Source: JAGPHI01 sp036641735
GTDB lineage: Bacteria; Bacillota; Clostridia; Oscillospirales; Ruminococcaceae
Direction of reading: 5' to 3'
Assembly: GCA_036641735.1 (NCBI GenBank)
Contig: JAVWEG010000016.1
Location: 1 to 33,513, forward strand
Length of the DNA stretch: 33,513 bases
A model generated the notes under the pieces. It was not told the origin of the DNA and made no database searches. It worked only from the letters and a program-made list of their open reading frames with translations. Shown here piece by piece: positions 23,270 through 31,649 of this stretch; positions within the stretch are counted from its first letter, which is position 1, and every line of letters begins with the position of its first letter. Position numbers and translations under genes: made by a program.

Positions 23270-24349
23270 ATGTTTTCCATTTACATTCACATACCTTATT
23301 GTGCTTCTAAATGCCGATACTGCGATTTTTATTCGCGCGGACGTTCAAACAGCGTCCCCTTTGAATACATCAGCGCCCTGCTGCGAGAGCTGGGCGCTTT
23401 TTATTCTGCGCACGGCAATATTGCCGCCGACACTGTGTATTTGGGCGGCGGTACTCCGTCTTTACTTAGCGTATCACAGGTGCAGCAAATATTAAGCAGT
23501 ATAAAAATAGCTCAAAATGCAGAAATAACTATAGAAGCAAACCCCGACACTGTCACACTGGATACGTTGCGCGGATATTACGCTTCGGGCTGCAACAGGA
23601 TTTCTTTTGGTGTACAAAGCGCGAGTGACACACAATTATTAACGCTTGGGCGCACGCATACGGCGCAGCAAGCTTATAACGCGCTCCATTTAGCACATAC
23701 CGCAGGGTTTAACAATATCAGCGGCGATATTATGCTGGCACTCCCCTCTTATAGCTATAAAGAGCTAAACGATACTATTGCGCTCTTACACAGCTCAGGC
23801 TGTACACATATATCAAGCTATCTTTTGAAAATAGAGCCAAACACTGTTTTTGGCAAATCTCCTCCGCCAAATTTACCCACAGAAGATGAAGCGGCAAATT
23901 TTTATTTGTATGCAGTAGATGCACTGGCAAAATATGGATATACACAATACGAAATATCAAATTTTGCAAAAAAAGGCTTTGAAAGCCGTCATAACACCGC
24001 TTATTGGCTTGGCAGCGATTATCTGGGGCTTGGAGCTGCCGCACATAGCTGTGTAGATAATAAACGCTTTTATTATTCCGCTAATATACAAGCATTTATT
24101 AGCGGCACAGCGCCCATACAAGACGGAGAATACACAAGCGCCGATTATATTATGCTGCATTTGCGCCTTACAAGCGGGCTTAATCTTACAGAGCTAAAAG
24201 AAAAGTACGGCATTATTTGGGGCAAAGAAAAGCAAGAGTTTATCGCAAAGCTTGTGGCAAATAATTTGGCTGTATTTACTGATAATATCCTGCGCCTCAC
24301 GCCACAAGGTATGCTTATACAAAACAGTATTTTATGTGAGCTTATATAA
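23270..24349 (+). CDS. hemW: Radical SAM heme chaperone HemW
   Basis: A radical SAM protein that binds heme and is thought to deliver it to target proteins; often misnamed oxygen-independent coproporphyrinogen III oxidase. The 4Fe-4S site is C11-x-x-x-C15-x-x-C18 (CASKCRYCDF), followed by YLGGGTPS, EANPDT and NRISFGVQS. The HNTAYW sequence matches the HNxxYW heme-binding motif of HemW and argues against HemN. The 359-residue length also fits. AGAGGT precedes the ATG, 10 bases after the glycosyltransferase, and a terminator follows. Confidence 0.92.
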   Translation: MFSIYIHIPYCASKCRYCDFYSRGRSNSVPFEYISALLRELGAFYSAHGNIAADTVYLGGGTPSLLSVSQVQQILSSIKIAQNAEITIEANPDTVTLDTLRGYYASGCNRISFGVQSASDTQLLTLGRTHTAQQAYNALHLAHTAGFNNISGDIMLALPSYSYKELNDTIALLHSSGCTHISSYLLKIEPNTVFGKSPPPNLPTEDEAANFYLYAVDALAKYGYTQYEISNFAKKGFESRHNTAYWLGSDYLGLGAAAHSCVDNKRFYYSANIQAFISGTAPIQDGEYTSADYIMLHLRLTSGLNLTELKEKYGIIWGKEKQEFIAKLVANNLAVFTDNILRLTPQGMLIQNSILCELI

Positions 24350-24350
24350 T

Positions 24351-24391
24351 AAAACGCAGCTATGTAAATTATTACATAGCTGCGTTTTTAT
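24351..24391. terminator. Bidirectional intrinsic terminator between hemW and fucO
   Basis: A perfect 17-bp stem (24351-24367 with 24372-24388), beginning with AAAA and ending with TTTT, with a four-base loop. A- and T-runs on the two sides let it work for both convergent transcripts. Confidence 0.93.
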
Positions 24392-24395
24392 TATT

Positions 24396-25544
24396 TTACA
24401 TTAGTTTTTCGTATAGCATTTTAATGTCTTTTATATTGGTATCCTTCGGATTGCCCGGGCAGCACGCATCTGCTAAGGCACTGTCTGCAAGAAAGTCTAA
24501 ATCTTCTTTTTTCACTATTGCTTTTAAATCATTTGGAATACCCACATCTAAAGACAGCTGCTTTACTGCTTTTACGGCAGCCGCGCGATATTCCTCTTGA
24601 GACATCTTATCTGCACCATCTACGCCCATAGCAATGGCTATATCGCGAAATTTAGTGCCTGTAGCATCTGCATTATATTCCATTACTGTTGGCAAAAGTA
24701 TAGCGTTCGCCACACCGTGAGGAGTGTCGTATACAGCGCCGAGGCAATGAGCCATACTATGTACAAGCCCAAGCCCTACATTGCTAAATCCCATACCTGC
24801 AATATATTGTGCCAATGCCATATCGGTACGTCCTTCGTCCTCACCTGCCACTGCACCGCGCAAAGATTTTGCAATCATCTCTATTGCCTTTAGGTGGAAC
24901 ATATCTGTCATTGCACAAGCACCCTTTGTGATATATCCCTCTATTGCGTGCGTAAGTGCATCCATACCTGTAGCCGCTGTAAGAGATTTTGGCATAGAAG
25001 CCATCATATCAGGATCTACAACTGCTATTTCAGGAATATCGTGTACATCTACGCAAACAAATTTGCGTTTTTTCTCTACGTCGGTAATAACGTAATTTAT
25101 AGTTACCTCTGCGGCAGTACCTGCTGTAGTAGGCACTGCAATAGTAAATACACCTTTATTTTTAGTAGGTGCTACGCCCTCTAAGCTGCGTACATCGGCA
25201 AATTCGGGGTTAGTGATAATTATGCCTATTGCCTTTGCAGTGTCCATAGATGAACCGCCGCCGATAGATATTATGTAATCCGCTTTGCTATTTTTAAACG
25301 CTTGCACTCCTGATTGCACATTCTCTATTGTAGGATTTGGCTTAATGTCACTGTATATCTCATAAGCTAAATTGTTTTTATCAAGCAAATCTGTCACTTT
25401 AGTGGTAACGCCAAACTTAATTAAGTCTGCATCAGAGCAAACAAACGCTTTTTTAAATCCGCGCTGCTTCACCTCATCTATAATTGACGAAATAGCTCCC
25501 TTACCGTGATATGAAATACCGTTTAACACTATGCGATTAACCAT
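24396..25544 (-). CDS. fucO: Lactaldehyde reductase / iron-containing alcohol dehydrogenase
   Basis: An iron-dependent group III alcohol dehydrogenase that reduces lactaldehyde to 1,2-propanediol. It matches E. coli FucO in length (382) and in long stretches such as NPEFADVRSLEG, PTTAGTAAEVTINYVITD and AGMGFSNVGLGLVH. The NAD-binding GGGSSMDTAK is present, and the metal ligands D and H of DALTH (near 196-200), the His of LVHSMAH (near 263) and the His of TPHG (near 277) are intact. AGAGGT precedes the ATG. No fucose, rhamnose or propanediol-microcompartment genes are adjacent, so a broader butanol/alcohol dehydrogenase role is possible. It is downstream of the ispH-rpsA terminator. Confidence 0.9.
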   Translation of the reverse strand: MVNRIVLNGISYHGKGAISSIIDEVKQRGFKKAFVCSDADLIKFGVTTKVTDLLDKNNLAYEIYSDIKPNPTIENVQSGVQAFKNSKADYIISIGGGSSMDTAKAIGIIITNPEFADVRSLEGVAPTKNKGVFTIAVPTTAGTAAEVTINYVITDVEKKRKFVCVDVHDIPEIAVVDPDMMASMPKSLTAATGMDALTHAIEGYITKGACAMTDMFHLKAIEMIAKSLRGAVAGEDEGRTDMALAQYIAGMGFSNVGLGLVHSMAHCLGAVYDTPHGVANAILLPTVMEYNADATGTKFRDIAIAMGVDGADKMSQEEYRAAAVKAVKQLSLDVGIPNDLKAIVKKEDLDFLADSALADACCPGNPKDTNIKDIKMLYEKLM

Positions 25545-25596
25545 TATTGTACCTCTTTCTTCTTTTTATATAAAGCTGCTTTGCAGCCTTTAAAGC

Positions 25597-25630
25597 TAAA
25601 AAAGCCACAAGAAATAAATCTTGTGGCTTT
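25597..25630 (-). terminator. Intrinsic terminator of the murC-cmk-plsC-ispH/rpsA operon
   Basis: A perfect 12-bp stem (25601-25612 with 25619-25630), a six-base loop and an A-run at 25598-25603 that is a U-tract on the minus strand. A second small hairpin (about 25573-25592, GCTGC paired with GCAGC) follows, near the fucO leader. Confidence 0.88.
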
Positions 25631-25637
25631 AATAATA

Positions 25638-27587
25638 TTATTCCTCGGAGGAGGCTACTACCTCGTCCTCGCCACTCTCTTGCTTTGGCTCTTCAAGAAC
25701 TTTCATCGAGAGACTGATACGCTTTTTATCAAAATCGATATCAATAAGCTTTACTTCTACCTCTTGTCCTACTGCAAGAGCATCAGACACCTTCTCTACA
25801 CGCTCAGACGAAATCTCGCTGATATGTACAAGACCGTCAATACCAGGCAGCATACGCACGAATGCGCCAAACTTAGTGATAGAAACAACAGGTGCTTTAA
25901 ATACTGTGCCGATAGGGAATTCTGTGCGAAGCTTCTCCCACGGATCGTCTGCCACGTTTTTGTAGCCAAGCGAAACCTTGTGATTTTCTTCGTCCAAATC
26001 CTTAACGTAAACGTCGATTTCATCGCCTACGTTCACTACCTCTGATGGATGCTTAATGCGGCTCCACGATAGCTCTGAAATATGCACAAGACCATCTACA
26101 CCGCCAATGTCTACAAAGGCGCCATAGCTTGTAAGGCTCTTAACAGTGCCTTTAAAGTGCTTGCCAATCTCTACATTGCCCCAGAATGCTTCTCGTGCCA
26201 TATCCTGCTGCGCGCTCATAACATCGCGGATAGAGCCAATGATACGCTGACCATCGCATTGCTTAATCTTGAGCTTTACGTGTTGACGTACTAATGTAGT
26301 GTAATCGTCGCCACGGCGCAAGGTAGCCTGAGATGCAGGAATAAAGACGTTAACGCCCTTAACCACAGCCACTAAGCCGCCCTTATTAAATTCCTTGACG
26401 TAACCGTCAAGAACAGCGCCGCTCTCTACTGCTGCGCGCACTTCTACTTCGCCCTTGCGAGCTTCAAATTGGCGCTGAGACAGATAAACTATACCGTCTT
26501 GGTCGTTTACCTTTACCACTATCAAATCAAGCTCATCGCCTTTTTTTACAAGGCTCTCGATTGGCAGTGATTGATCATCGATAAGCTCCTCGAGCTTAAT
26601 GATGCCTGTGTGCTTCGTACCTATATCTACCTGAACCTCGTTAGGCGATATGCCGGTAACGATGCCTTTGACATCCTTTCCGCCGTAGACAGTTGGGGCC
26701 TCAAAACCCTCAAGCATCTCCGCAAAACTTAGTTCTTCTTCTTTAATACTTTCACTCATTGTGTCAAGTACCTCCTCAATTATAGACGCAGGCGTGGAAG
26801 CTCCGGCTGTAACGCCGACACATTGTACATTGTGCAATAAATTTAAATCCAGCTCATTTGCCGACTCTAAAGATATTACTCTCGTGTATTTTTGTGCTAC
26901 CGAAACAAGCTTTTGAGTATTGGATGAATATCTGCCACCGATTACGACCATTAAATCACATCTTTGTGCCAGTTCCTCCGCTTCCTGCTGCCTCGCCCAT
27001 GTTGCACTACATATTGTATCAAAAATCAATGCGTTTGTATATACTTTTTTGATAAACTTTACGCATTCTAACCATTTTGTAACCTCAAACGTCGTTTGGG
27101 CCACTAAAATTGCCATTTTTTGTATTATTTCGGGTGTTGAGAACGCTTTTAGCTCCTCAATATTACTGAAAACGAAAACTTCTTTGTCCGTATGCCCAAC
27201 AATTCCCTCTACTTCGGGATGAGTTTTATCTCCTGCCACTAATAATAATCGTCCTTCTTTGCTTGCGCGATGTGCAATATTATGTATTTTAGCTACAAAA
27301 GGACAAGTGGCATCGTGAACCATTATATTTTTTGTTTCAAGCTGCTCATAAATGCAAGATGGCACTCCGTGGCTTCTGATTACCGCTTCTTCGCCTTCGC
27401 GTATATCATCTACATTTGCGGCAACGCGCGCGGCCTTATTTGCAAGCTCTGCCACACATTGCGGATTATGTATAAGCGGCCCTAAAGTAGCAATATGCCT
27501 GCCATTGCAAAGCAGCTCGTTTGTAAGCTTGACGGCTCTGTCCACTCCAAAACAAAATCCTGCGGTCTTGGCTTTGATTATTTCCAT
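25638..27587 (-). CDS. ispH: Bifunctional HMBPP reductase / ribosomal protein S1 fusion
   Basis: One 649-residue protein joining the last enzyme of the MEP isoprenoid pathway to an S1-type RNA-binding protein. The IspH part (about 1-280) carries the three cluster cysteines C12 (GFCFGV), C95 (DATCPF) and C193 (TICSAT), plus H40 and the H-P-E motif at 123-125. The S1 part has four S1 repeats at about 304-371, 389-455, 476-544 and 559-629, the last two with the classic GLVHISE motif, and an acidic tail. Fusions of this kind are known in Clostridia. The frame is uninterrupted through the linker (281-303). GGTGA precedes the ATG, seven bases after plsC. Confidence 0.96.
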   Translation of the reverse strand: MEIIKAKTAGFCFGVDRAVKLTNELLCNGRHIATLGPLIHNPQCVAELANKAARVAANVDDIREGEEAVIRSHGVPSCIYEQLETKNIMVHDATCPFVAKIHNIAHRASKEGRLLLVAGDKTHPEVEGIVGHTDKEVFVFSNIEELKAFSTPEIIQKMAILVAQTTFEVTKWLECVKFIKKVYTNALIFDTICSATWARQQEAEELAQRCDLMVVIGGRYSSNTQKLVSVAQKYTRVISLESANELDLNLLHNVQCVGVTAGASTPASIIEEVLDTMSESIKEEELSFAEMLEGFEAPTVYGGKDVKGIVTGISPNEVQVDIGTKHTGIIKLEELIDDQSLPIESLVKKGDELDLIVVKVNDQDGIVYLSQRQFEARKGEVEVRAAVESGAVLDGYVKEFNKGGLVAVVKGVNVFIPASQATLRRGDDYTTLVRQHVKLKIKQCDGQRIIGSIRDVMSAQQDMAREAFWGNVEIGKHFKGTVKSLTSYGAFVDIGGVDGLVHISELSWSRIKHPSEVVNVGDEIDVYVKDLDEENHKVSLGYKNVADDPWEKLRTEFPIGTVFKAPVVSITKFGAFVRMLPGIDGLVHISEISSERVEKVSDALAVGQEVEVKLIDIDFDKKRISLSMKVLEEPKQESGEDEVVASSEE

Positions 27588-27594
27588 ATTTCAC

Positions 27595-28212
27595 CTACAA
27601 ATATTGTTTATTTTCTAAAAGAAGCTTGTCAAGCTCGTCTGTATACAATTTTTTCACTTCGCGCAAGCGCGCACCACTGCGTGGCTCGCCAAGCTCCAGC
27701 TTACAAGCAGGTATCGGTGTGCCAAACACCACTGTGCAATGCCCAAACACACGCATTTTACCGCCCTTGTATATAATGCGGCACGGTATGATATCTGCGT
27801 GCGCTTGTGCCGCCACCACAAATGCTCCCGACTTAATATGCCCGAGATTGCCGTCCTTAGTGCGCGTACCCTCGGGGAAGATCAAAAGTCCATTGCCATT
27901 TTTTACATATTCTATGGACTCATCTACCACTGTAGTATCACCCGTACCTCTATGCACAGGCACTACTCCCACCTGCTTAAAAAACCAATTGAAAATAAAA
28001 TTTTTGCAAAACAGTTCGTTTTTTGCAAGTACAAGCATTCTTTTGCCCCAAAACCGTGAAATCCCCACAAACACGGGATCTATCGCCGAAATATGATTGG
28101 GACACAAAACAAATCCTCTGTCTTTAATAAGATTTTCTTTGCCTACAACCTTTATGCGAAATCCAATATGCCATATTATCCACGCAAGGCTGATAAACAA
28201 GCCGTAAAACAT
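27595..28212 (-). CDS. plsC: 1-acyl-sn-glycerol-3-phosphate acyltransferase
   Basis: Second acylation step of phosphatidic acid synthesis at the membrane. The catalytic N39-H40-x-x-x-x-D45 motif (NHISAID) and the FPEGTR motif (112-117) are intact, with the binding-site VPVHRG at 84-89. One N-terminal hydrophobic segment likely anchors it. Length 205 is normal. GGTGA lies five bases before the ATG. The cmk-plsC-ispH-rpsA order is common in Clostridia. Confidence 0.94.
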   Translation of the reverse strand: MFYGLFISLAWIIWHIGFRIKVVGKENLIKDRGFVLCPNHISAIDPVFVGISRFWGKRMLVLAKNELFCKNFIFNWFFKQVGVVPVHRGTGDTTVVDESIEYVKNGNGLLIFPEGTRTKDGNLGHIKSGAFVVAAQAHADIIPCRIIYKGGKMRVFGHCTVVFGTPIPACKLELGEPRSGARLREVKKLYTDELDKLLLENKQYL

Positions 28213-28229
28213 AAAATCACCAAGTTTAC

Positions 28230-28892
28230 TTAAATTCTTTCTTTAATAGTTTTTAATAACAGCTCATACGAGCCTTCAAAATCAAGCTTTGTAGTATCCA
28301 CAAGCACTGCATCCTGCGCTTGCTTTAAAGGCGCAATAGCCCTATTTGTATCGTCGTAATCACGCTTTTTTACGTCCTCTAGCACCTTGTTATAATCAGC
28401 TTCCATTCCCTTGCAAAGCAGCTCGTCTGTGCGCCTTTTGGCGCGCGCTTCTTCAGTGGCGGTAAGATATATTTTTACTGTAGCATTAGGAAGCACCACT
28501 GTACCGATATCTCGCCCGTCCATTATTACATTACTGCCTTTTGCAATCTCACGTTGGCTTGACAATAAAAACTCTCGCACTGCTTTATGTGCCGCCACTG
28601 CGGAAGCGCCCATAGACACTTGCTCTGCGCGGATAGCTTCGGATACGTCCTCTTCGCCAAGAAAAATATGCTGTGCTTCATCGATATATTTTATTTCTAT
28701 TTTTACATTGCAAAGCAGTGCGCTCACTTTTGCTTCGTCACTTGGCTGTACACCATTGCGTATAGCATATAATGCCACCGTTCTGTACATTGCGCCTGTA
28801 TCCACATAAATATATGCAAGCTCTGATGCAAGGCGGCGCGCAAGCGTGCTTTTACCTGCACCTGCTGGTCCATCTATCGCTATAGAAATCAT
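28230..28892 (-). CDS. cmk: Cytidylate kinase
   Basis: Phosphorylates CMP and dCMP using ATP, recycling nucleotides from RNA decay and phospholipid synthesis. The P-loop GPAGAGKST (8-16), the YVDTGAMYR CMP-site motif, the MDGRDIGTVVLPNA stretch and the lid residues RAKRRTDEL are present. Length 220 is typical. The ATG overlaps the murC stop by four bases (ATGA), indicating coupled translation. Confidence 0.96.
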   Translation of the reverse strand: MISIAIDGPAGAGKSTLARRLASELAYIYVDTGAMYRTVALYAIRNGVQPSDEAKVSALLCNVKIEIKYIDEAQHIFLGEEDVSEAIRAEQVSMGASAVAAHKAVREFLLSSQREIAKGSNVIMDGRDIGTVVLPNATVKIYLTATEEARAKRRTDELLCKGMEADYNKVLEDVKKRDYDDTNRAIAPLKQAQDAVLVDTTKLDFEGSYELLLKTIKERI

Positions 28893-30271
28893 TGTGCTGT
28901 CTCCTGTTTCATCATTAATTTAGCCGCTTTATAAATATCTCCGCAGCCAAGTGTCAGTACTAAATCGCCGTCCTTTGCATTGTCTTTAATATATTTTGCT
29001 ATAGCTTCAAAATCAGGCAAACAGATACTGCCGTCTATTTTAGCTGCAAGGTCTTTAGAATAAATATTATATTTATCATTGGTTTCGCGGCTGCCCATAA
29101 TCTCGGCAAGCACTACTTTATCCGCAAGCGTAAGCACCCGTGCAAAATCGTTTAATAAAAGCTTAGTACGGCTATAGGTAAACGGCTGAAACACAGCCCA
29201 CACCCTATTAAATTCCATTTCCTTTGCCGCTTGCAGCGTTGCTTCAATCTCTGTGGGATGATGTGCATAGTCGTCTGCAATGGTGACACCATTTACATTG
29301 CCAAGTATCTCAAAGCGCCGCCCTGCACCGCTAAATGCCTCTATGCCTGCTGCACATTCGTGAGGTGAGCATCCTGCACCGCTGGCACAGGCAAACGCAG
29401 CTAAAGCATTGTATATATTATGCTTTCCCGGTGCTGAGAGCTTAATATGCACGCTTTTATGCCCTTCCACATATATATCGAAAGCGAAAAACGCAGGACG
29501 TTCCTCTGTGATATTGCACGCTCTGTAATCTGCTTTTTCGCTAAGCCCAAACGTAGTAACGTATCTGTCTACATTGCTTAATACTTCCATAGTATTCGCG
29601 TCGTCCATATTAGCTATTATAGTATGCTTTGTCAATAAAGCAAATTTGCGGAACGACGATTTAAGATTATCCATTGAACCGAAAAAATCGAGATGATCTG
29701 CATCTATATTTAATATTACGGCGGTATGCGGCACTAAATGCAAAAAAGTATTGGAAAATTCGCACGCCTCTACTATTACCTCGCGCCCTGCACCATAACG
29801 TCCATATCCGTCAATAAGCGGCAGCTTACCGCCTATTACAGCCGCAGGATCCTTGCCTGCCATTACCATTATCTGCGTAGTCATCGCCGTAGTAGTGGTT
29901 TTACCGTGTGTACCCGATATACATATAGGATGCGGATACGTGTTTGCCACATACCCCAGCAACACACTGCGCTCTACCGTGGTTATCCCTAAACGCTTTG
30001 CTTCTTCTATTTCAGGGTTGCCGTCCATTATAGCGGCTGTGTACACCACAAGCTCTGCTCCGTGTACATTTATAGCTTTATGCCCCATCGCCACTTTTAT
30101 CCCCATAGCGCGTTCTCTGTCAATAATATCGCCCTCGTTTACATCAGAGCCTGATATCTCATATCCCACCTCGTGCAATATTTGCACTATAGGGAACATA
30201 CCGCTGCCGCCAATGCCTATAAAATGCAGCTTCATAATGCCGTCCAGCAGATTGCTATTAAATCCGTTCAT
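28889..30271 (-). CDS. murC: UDP-N-acetylmuramate--L-alanine ligase
   Basis: Adds the first amino acid (L-Ala) of the peptidoglycan stem peptide. It has the N-terminal UDP-binding motif HFIGIGGSGM, the ATP-binding SGTHGKTTTTAMT, EACEFSNTFLHL, ILNIDADHLDFF, and C-terminal DDYAHHPTEIEATL with VFQPFTYSRTK. Length 460 is normal. The ATG at 30271 has GAGGTGG in front, but an ATG 12 codons later, just before the conserved part, cannot be excluded. It leads a four-gene operon; in many Clostridia murC is elsewhere, so its position before cmk is of mild interest. Confidence 0.95.
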   Translation of the reverse strand: MNGFNSNLLDGIMKLHFIGIGGSGMFPIVQILHEVGYEISGSDVNEGDIIDRERAMGIKVAMGHKAINVHGAELVVYTAAIMDGNPEIEEAKRLGITTVERSVLLGYVANTYPHPICISGTHGKTTTTAMTTQIMVMAGKDPAAVIGGKLPLIDGYGRYGAGREVIVEACEFSNTFLHLVPHTAVILNIDADHLDFFGSMDNLKSSFRKFALLTKHTIIANMDDANTMEVLSNVDRYVTTFGLSEKADYRACNITEERPAFFAFDIYVEGHKSVHIKLSAPGKHNIYNALAAFACASGAGCSPHECAAGIEAFSGAGRRFEILGNVNGVTIADDYAHHPTEIEATLQAAKEMEFNRVWAVFQPFTYSRTKLLLNDFARVLTLADKVVLAEIMGSRETNDKYNIYSKDLAAKIDGSICLPDFEAIAKYIKDNAKDGDLVLTLGCGDIYKAAKLMMKQETAQ

Positions 30272-30299
30272 TACGCCACCTCAATTCATTTTTAATATA

Positions 30300-30328
30300 T
30301 ATATATCTATTATATAATTTTTTGACAA
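30300..30328 (-). promoter_or_regulatory. Candidate promoter of murC operon
   Basis: On the minus strand TTGTCA (30328-30323) and TATATA (30305-30300) are 17 bases apart, about 29 bases before the murC start. The surrounding AT-rich repeat of TA steps makes the -10 uncertain. Confidence 0.5.
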
Positions 30329-30354
30329 GAAAATAAACAACTTTAGCAAATATT

Positions 30355-30363
30355 TGTTATAAT
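30355..30363 (+). promoter_or_regulatory. Extended -10 promoter of the CCA-adding enzyme gene
   Basis: TGT followed by a perfect TATAAT gives an extended -10 element about 32 bases before the start codon; no good -35 is needed in such promoters and none is evident. TTGACA at 30322 is 30 bases away, too far to pair with it. Confidence 0.5.
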
Positions 30364-30394
30364 AGTATAAATAGCTTAAAAGGAGCCTTTTAAT

Positions 30395-31558
30395 ATGGAG
30401 CTTAAAATGCCTGTTTTAGCACAGGAAATAATTGATAAAATACGCGCAAACAATGGCACTGCCTACCTTGTGGGCGGTGCTGTGCGTGATATGATGCTCT
30501 TGATAGAGCCAAGTGACCTTGACATTGCCTGCTCTCTTAGCCAAGACGAGCTTTTGCAATTGTTTGAAAACAGTAAAAATATCGGCGGCATTTACGGCAC
30601 AGTGAGCGTAAACGATGTGGAAATTACTCCGTATCGCTGTGACGGAGAATATAAAGACTGCCGACACCCTGCCGATTTAAGCTTTGGCTGCACTATCGAA
30701 GCCGATTTGTCTCGCAGAGACTTCACTGTAAATGCAATGGCCTACGACGGACAAGAATTAATCGATCCTTTTGGCGGCGAGCGCGATATTAAAAACCGCG
30801 TTTTGCGCTGTGTAGGCAGTGCCGATGCAAAATTTGCCGAGGATGCTTTAAGAATATTACGATTGTTTCGTTTTGCGGCTGTTACAGGCTTTAATGTAGA
30901 ATGGGATACATTTGATGCCGCTATACGCGCCGCCGCAAATATAAGTGCTTTACCTAAAGAGCGCGTGCGCAATGAAATGCAAATGATAATGATGAGCAAC
31001 AATCCGCACGTAATAGCGCCGCTTATCACCGCAGGTGGGCTTATTTCATATGGCTTTGCCTGTGATGCCCCGTGCTTACATTCGCTCGCGAGCGTACAAG
31101 CCACAATGCTTGCAAGATGGTGGGCTTTGATATTTTTTTGCCGTGCAGACATAAACCTTGTATGCACAAGCTTTAATTTTAGCGCCGCCTTTATGCGTGA
31201 TTTACATAACCTCACTGTACTTTATAATATGAAAACACCTATAGATGTATTGCAGCTAAAGCTTGCACTTGTAAATATGCCGAATATGGATTTTGCCGAG
31301 GCTTTTGCGGCACTTGCCACGATTAATCCACGATTTGTGCAAATAGACAAGATTTTTCGTGAATTGTGCCAAAGTAACGAACCTTTTACGATAAAAGACC
31401 TTGCTATAGGAGGCAATGATTTGCTTCAAATTGGTGTGAAGCCTAAGAAAATCGGCGATATTCTTAGAGAATTGCAAATATTGGTAATAAAAAACCACAG
31501 CCTTAATAACTATGATTATCTCATAAAAATCGCCAATAATTTAAAATATCTTCTTTAA
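30395..31558 (+). CDS. cca: CCA tRNA nucleotidyltransferase / poly(A) polymerase family
   Basis: Class II nucleotidyltransferase that builds or repairs the CCA end of tRNAs. Motifs: VGGAVRD (26-32), the metal-binding D41-L-D43, RRDFTVNAMAYD (around 106-117), EDALRILRLFRFAA with the E-D-x-x-R template region, and LPKERVRNEM. The 387-residue length without an HD domain fits a CCA-adding enzyme of Bacillota, though poly(A) polymerases are close relatives. AAAAGGAG precedes the ATG. The tRNA in this window encodes its own CCA, so repair or maturation of other tRNAs would be the need for it. Confidence 0.9.
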   Translation: MELKMPVLAQEIIDKIRANNGTAYLVGGAVRDMMLLIEPSDLDIACSLSQDELLQLFENSKNIGGIYGTVSVNDVEITPYRCDGEYKDCRHPADLSFGCTIEADLSRRDFTVNAMAYDGQELIDPFGGERDIKNRVLRCVGSADAKFAEDALRILRLFRFAAVTGFNVEWDTFDAAIRAAANISALPKERVRNEMQMIMMSNNPHVIAPLITAGGLISYGFACDAPCLHSLASVQATMLARWWALIFFCRADINLVCTSFNFSAAFMRDLHNLTVLYNMKTPIDVLQLKLALVNMPNMDFAEAFAALATINPRFVQIDKIFRELCQSNEPFTIKDLAIGGNDLLQIGVKPKKIGDILRELQILVIKNHSLNNYDYLIKIANNLKYLL

Positions 31559-31572
31559 GTATAAAAAAGGGC

Positions 31573-31602
31573 TTGTTTTACAGTGTGTACACGTTGTATA
31601 AT
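31573..31602 (+). promoter_or_regulatory. dacA promoter containing overlapping TACA-N3-TGTA dyads
   Basis: TTGTTT (31573-31578) and TATAAT (31597-31602) are 18 bases apart. The spacer (31579-31598) is a near-perfect 20-base palindrome, TACA-gt-GTGTACAC-gt-TGTA, which can also be read as two overlapping TACA-N3-TGTA sites. A protein bound there would cover the promoter. TACA/TGTA half-sites are the hallmark of BlaI/MecI operators, but other regulators are possible. Confidence 0.5.
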
Positions 31603-31649
31603 AATATAACCATTCATAATTACAATCGGTACAAAGGAGTGCAAGCACT

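Noticed and set aside
25581..26045. 154-codon plus-strand open frame opposite the S1 repeats
   Set aside because: It begins in the terminator region and runs antisense to the conserved S1 domains; low-complexity composition gives no family match.
27626..28096. 156-codon plus-strand open frame opposite plsC
   Set aside because: Antisense shadow of plsC, whose motifs are complete; no ribosome binding site.
30322..30363. TTGACA paired with the TATAAT upstream of the CCA-adding enzyme gene
   Set aside because: The boxes are 30 bases apart, far beyond sigma-A spacing; an extended -10 reading is preferred.
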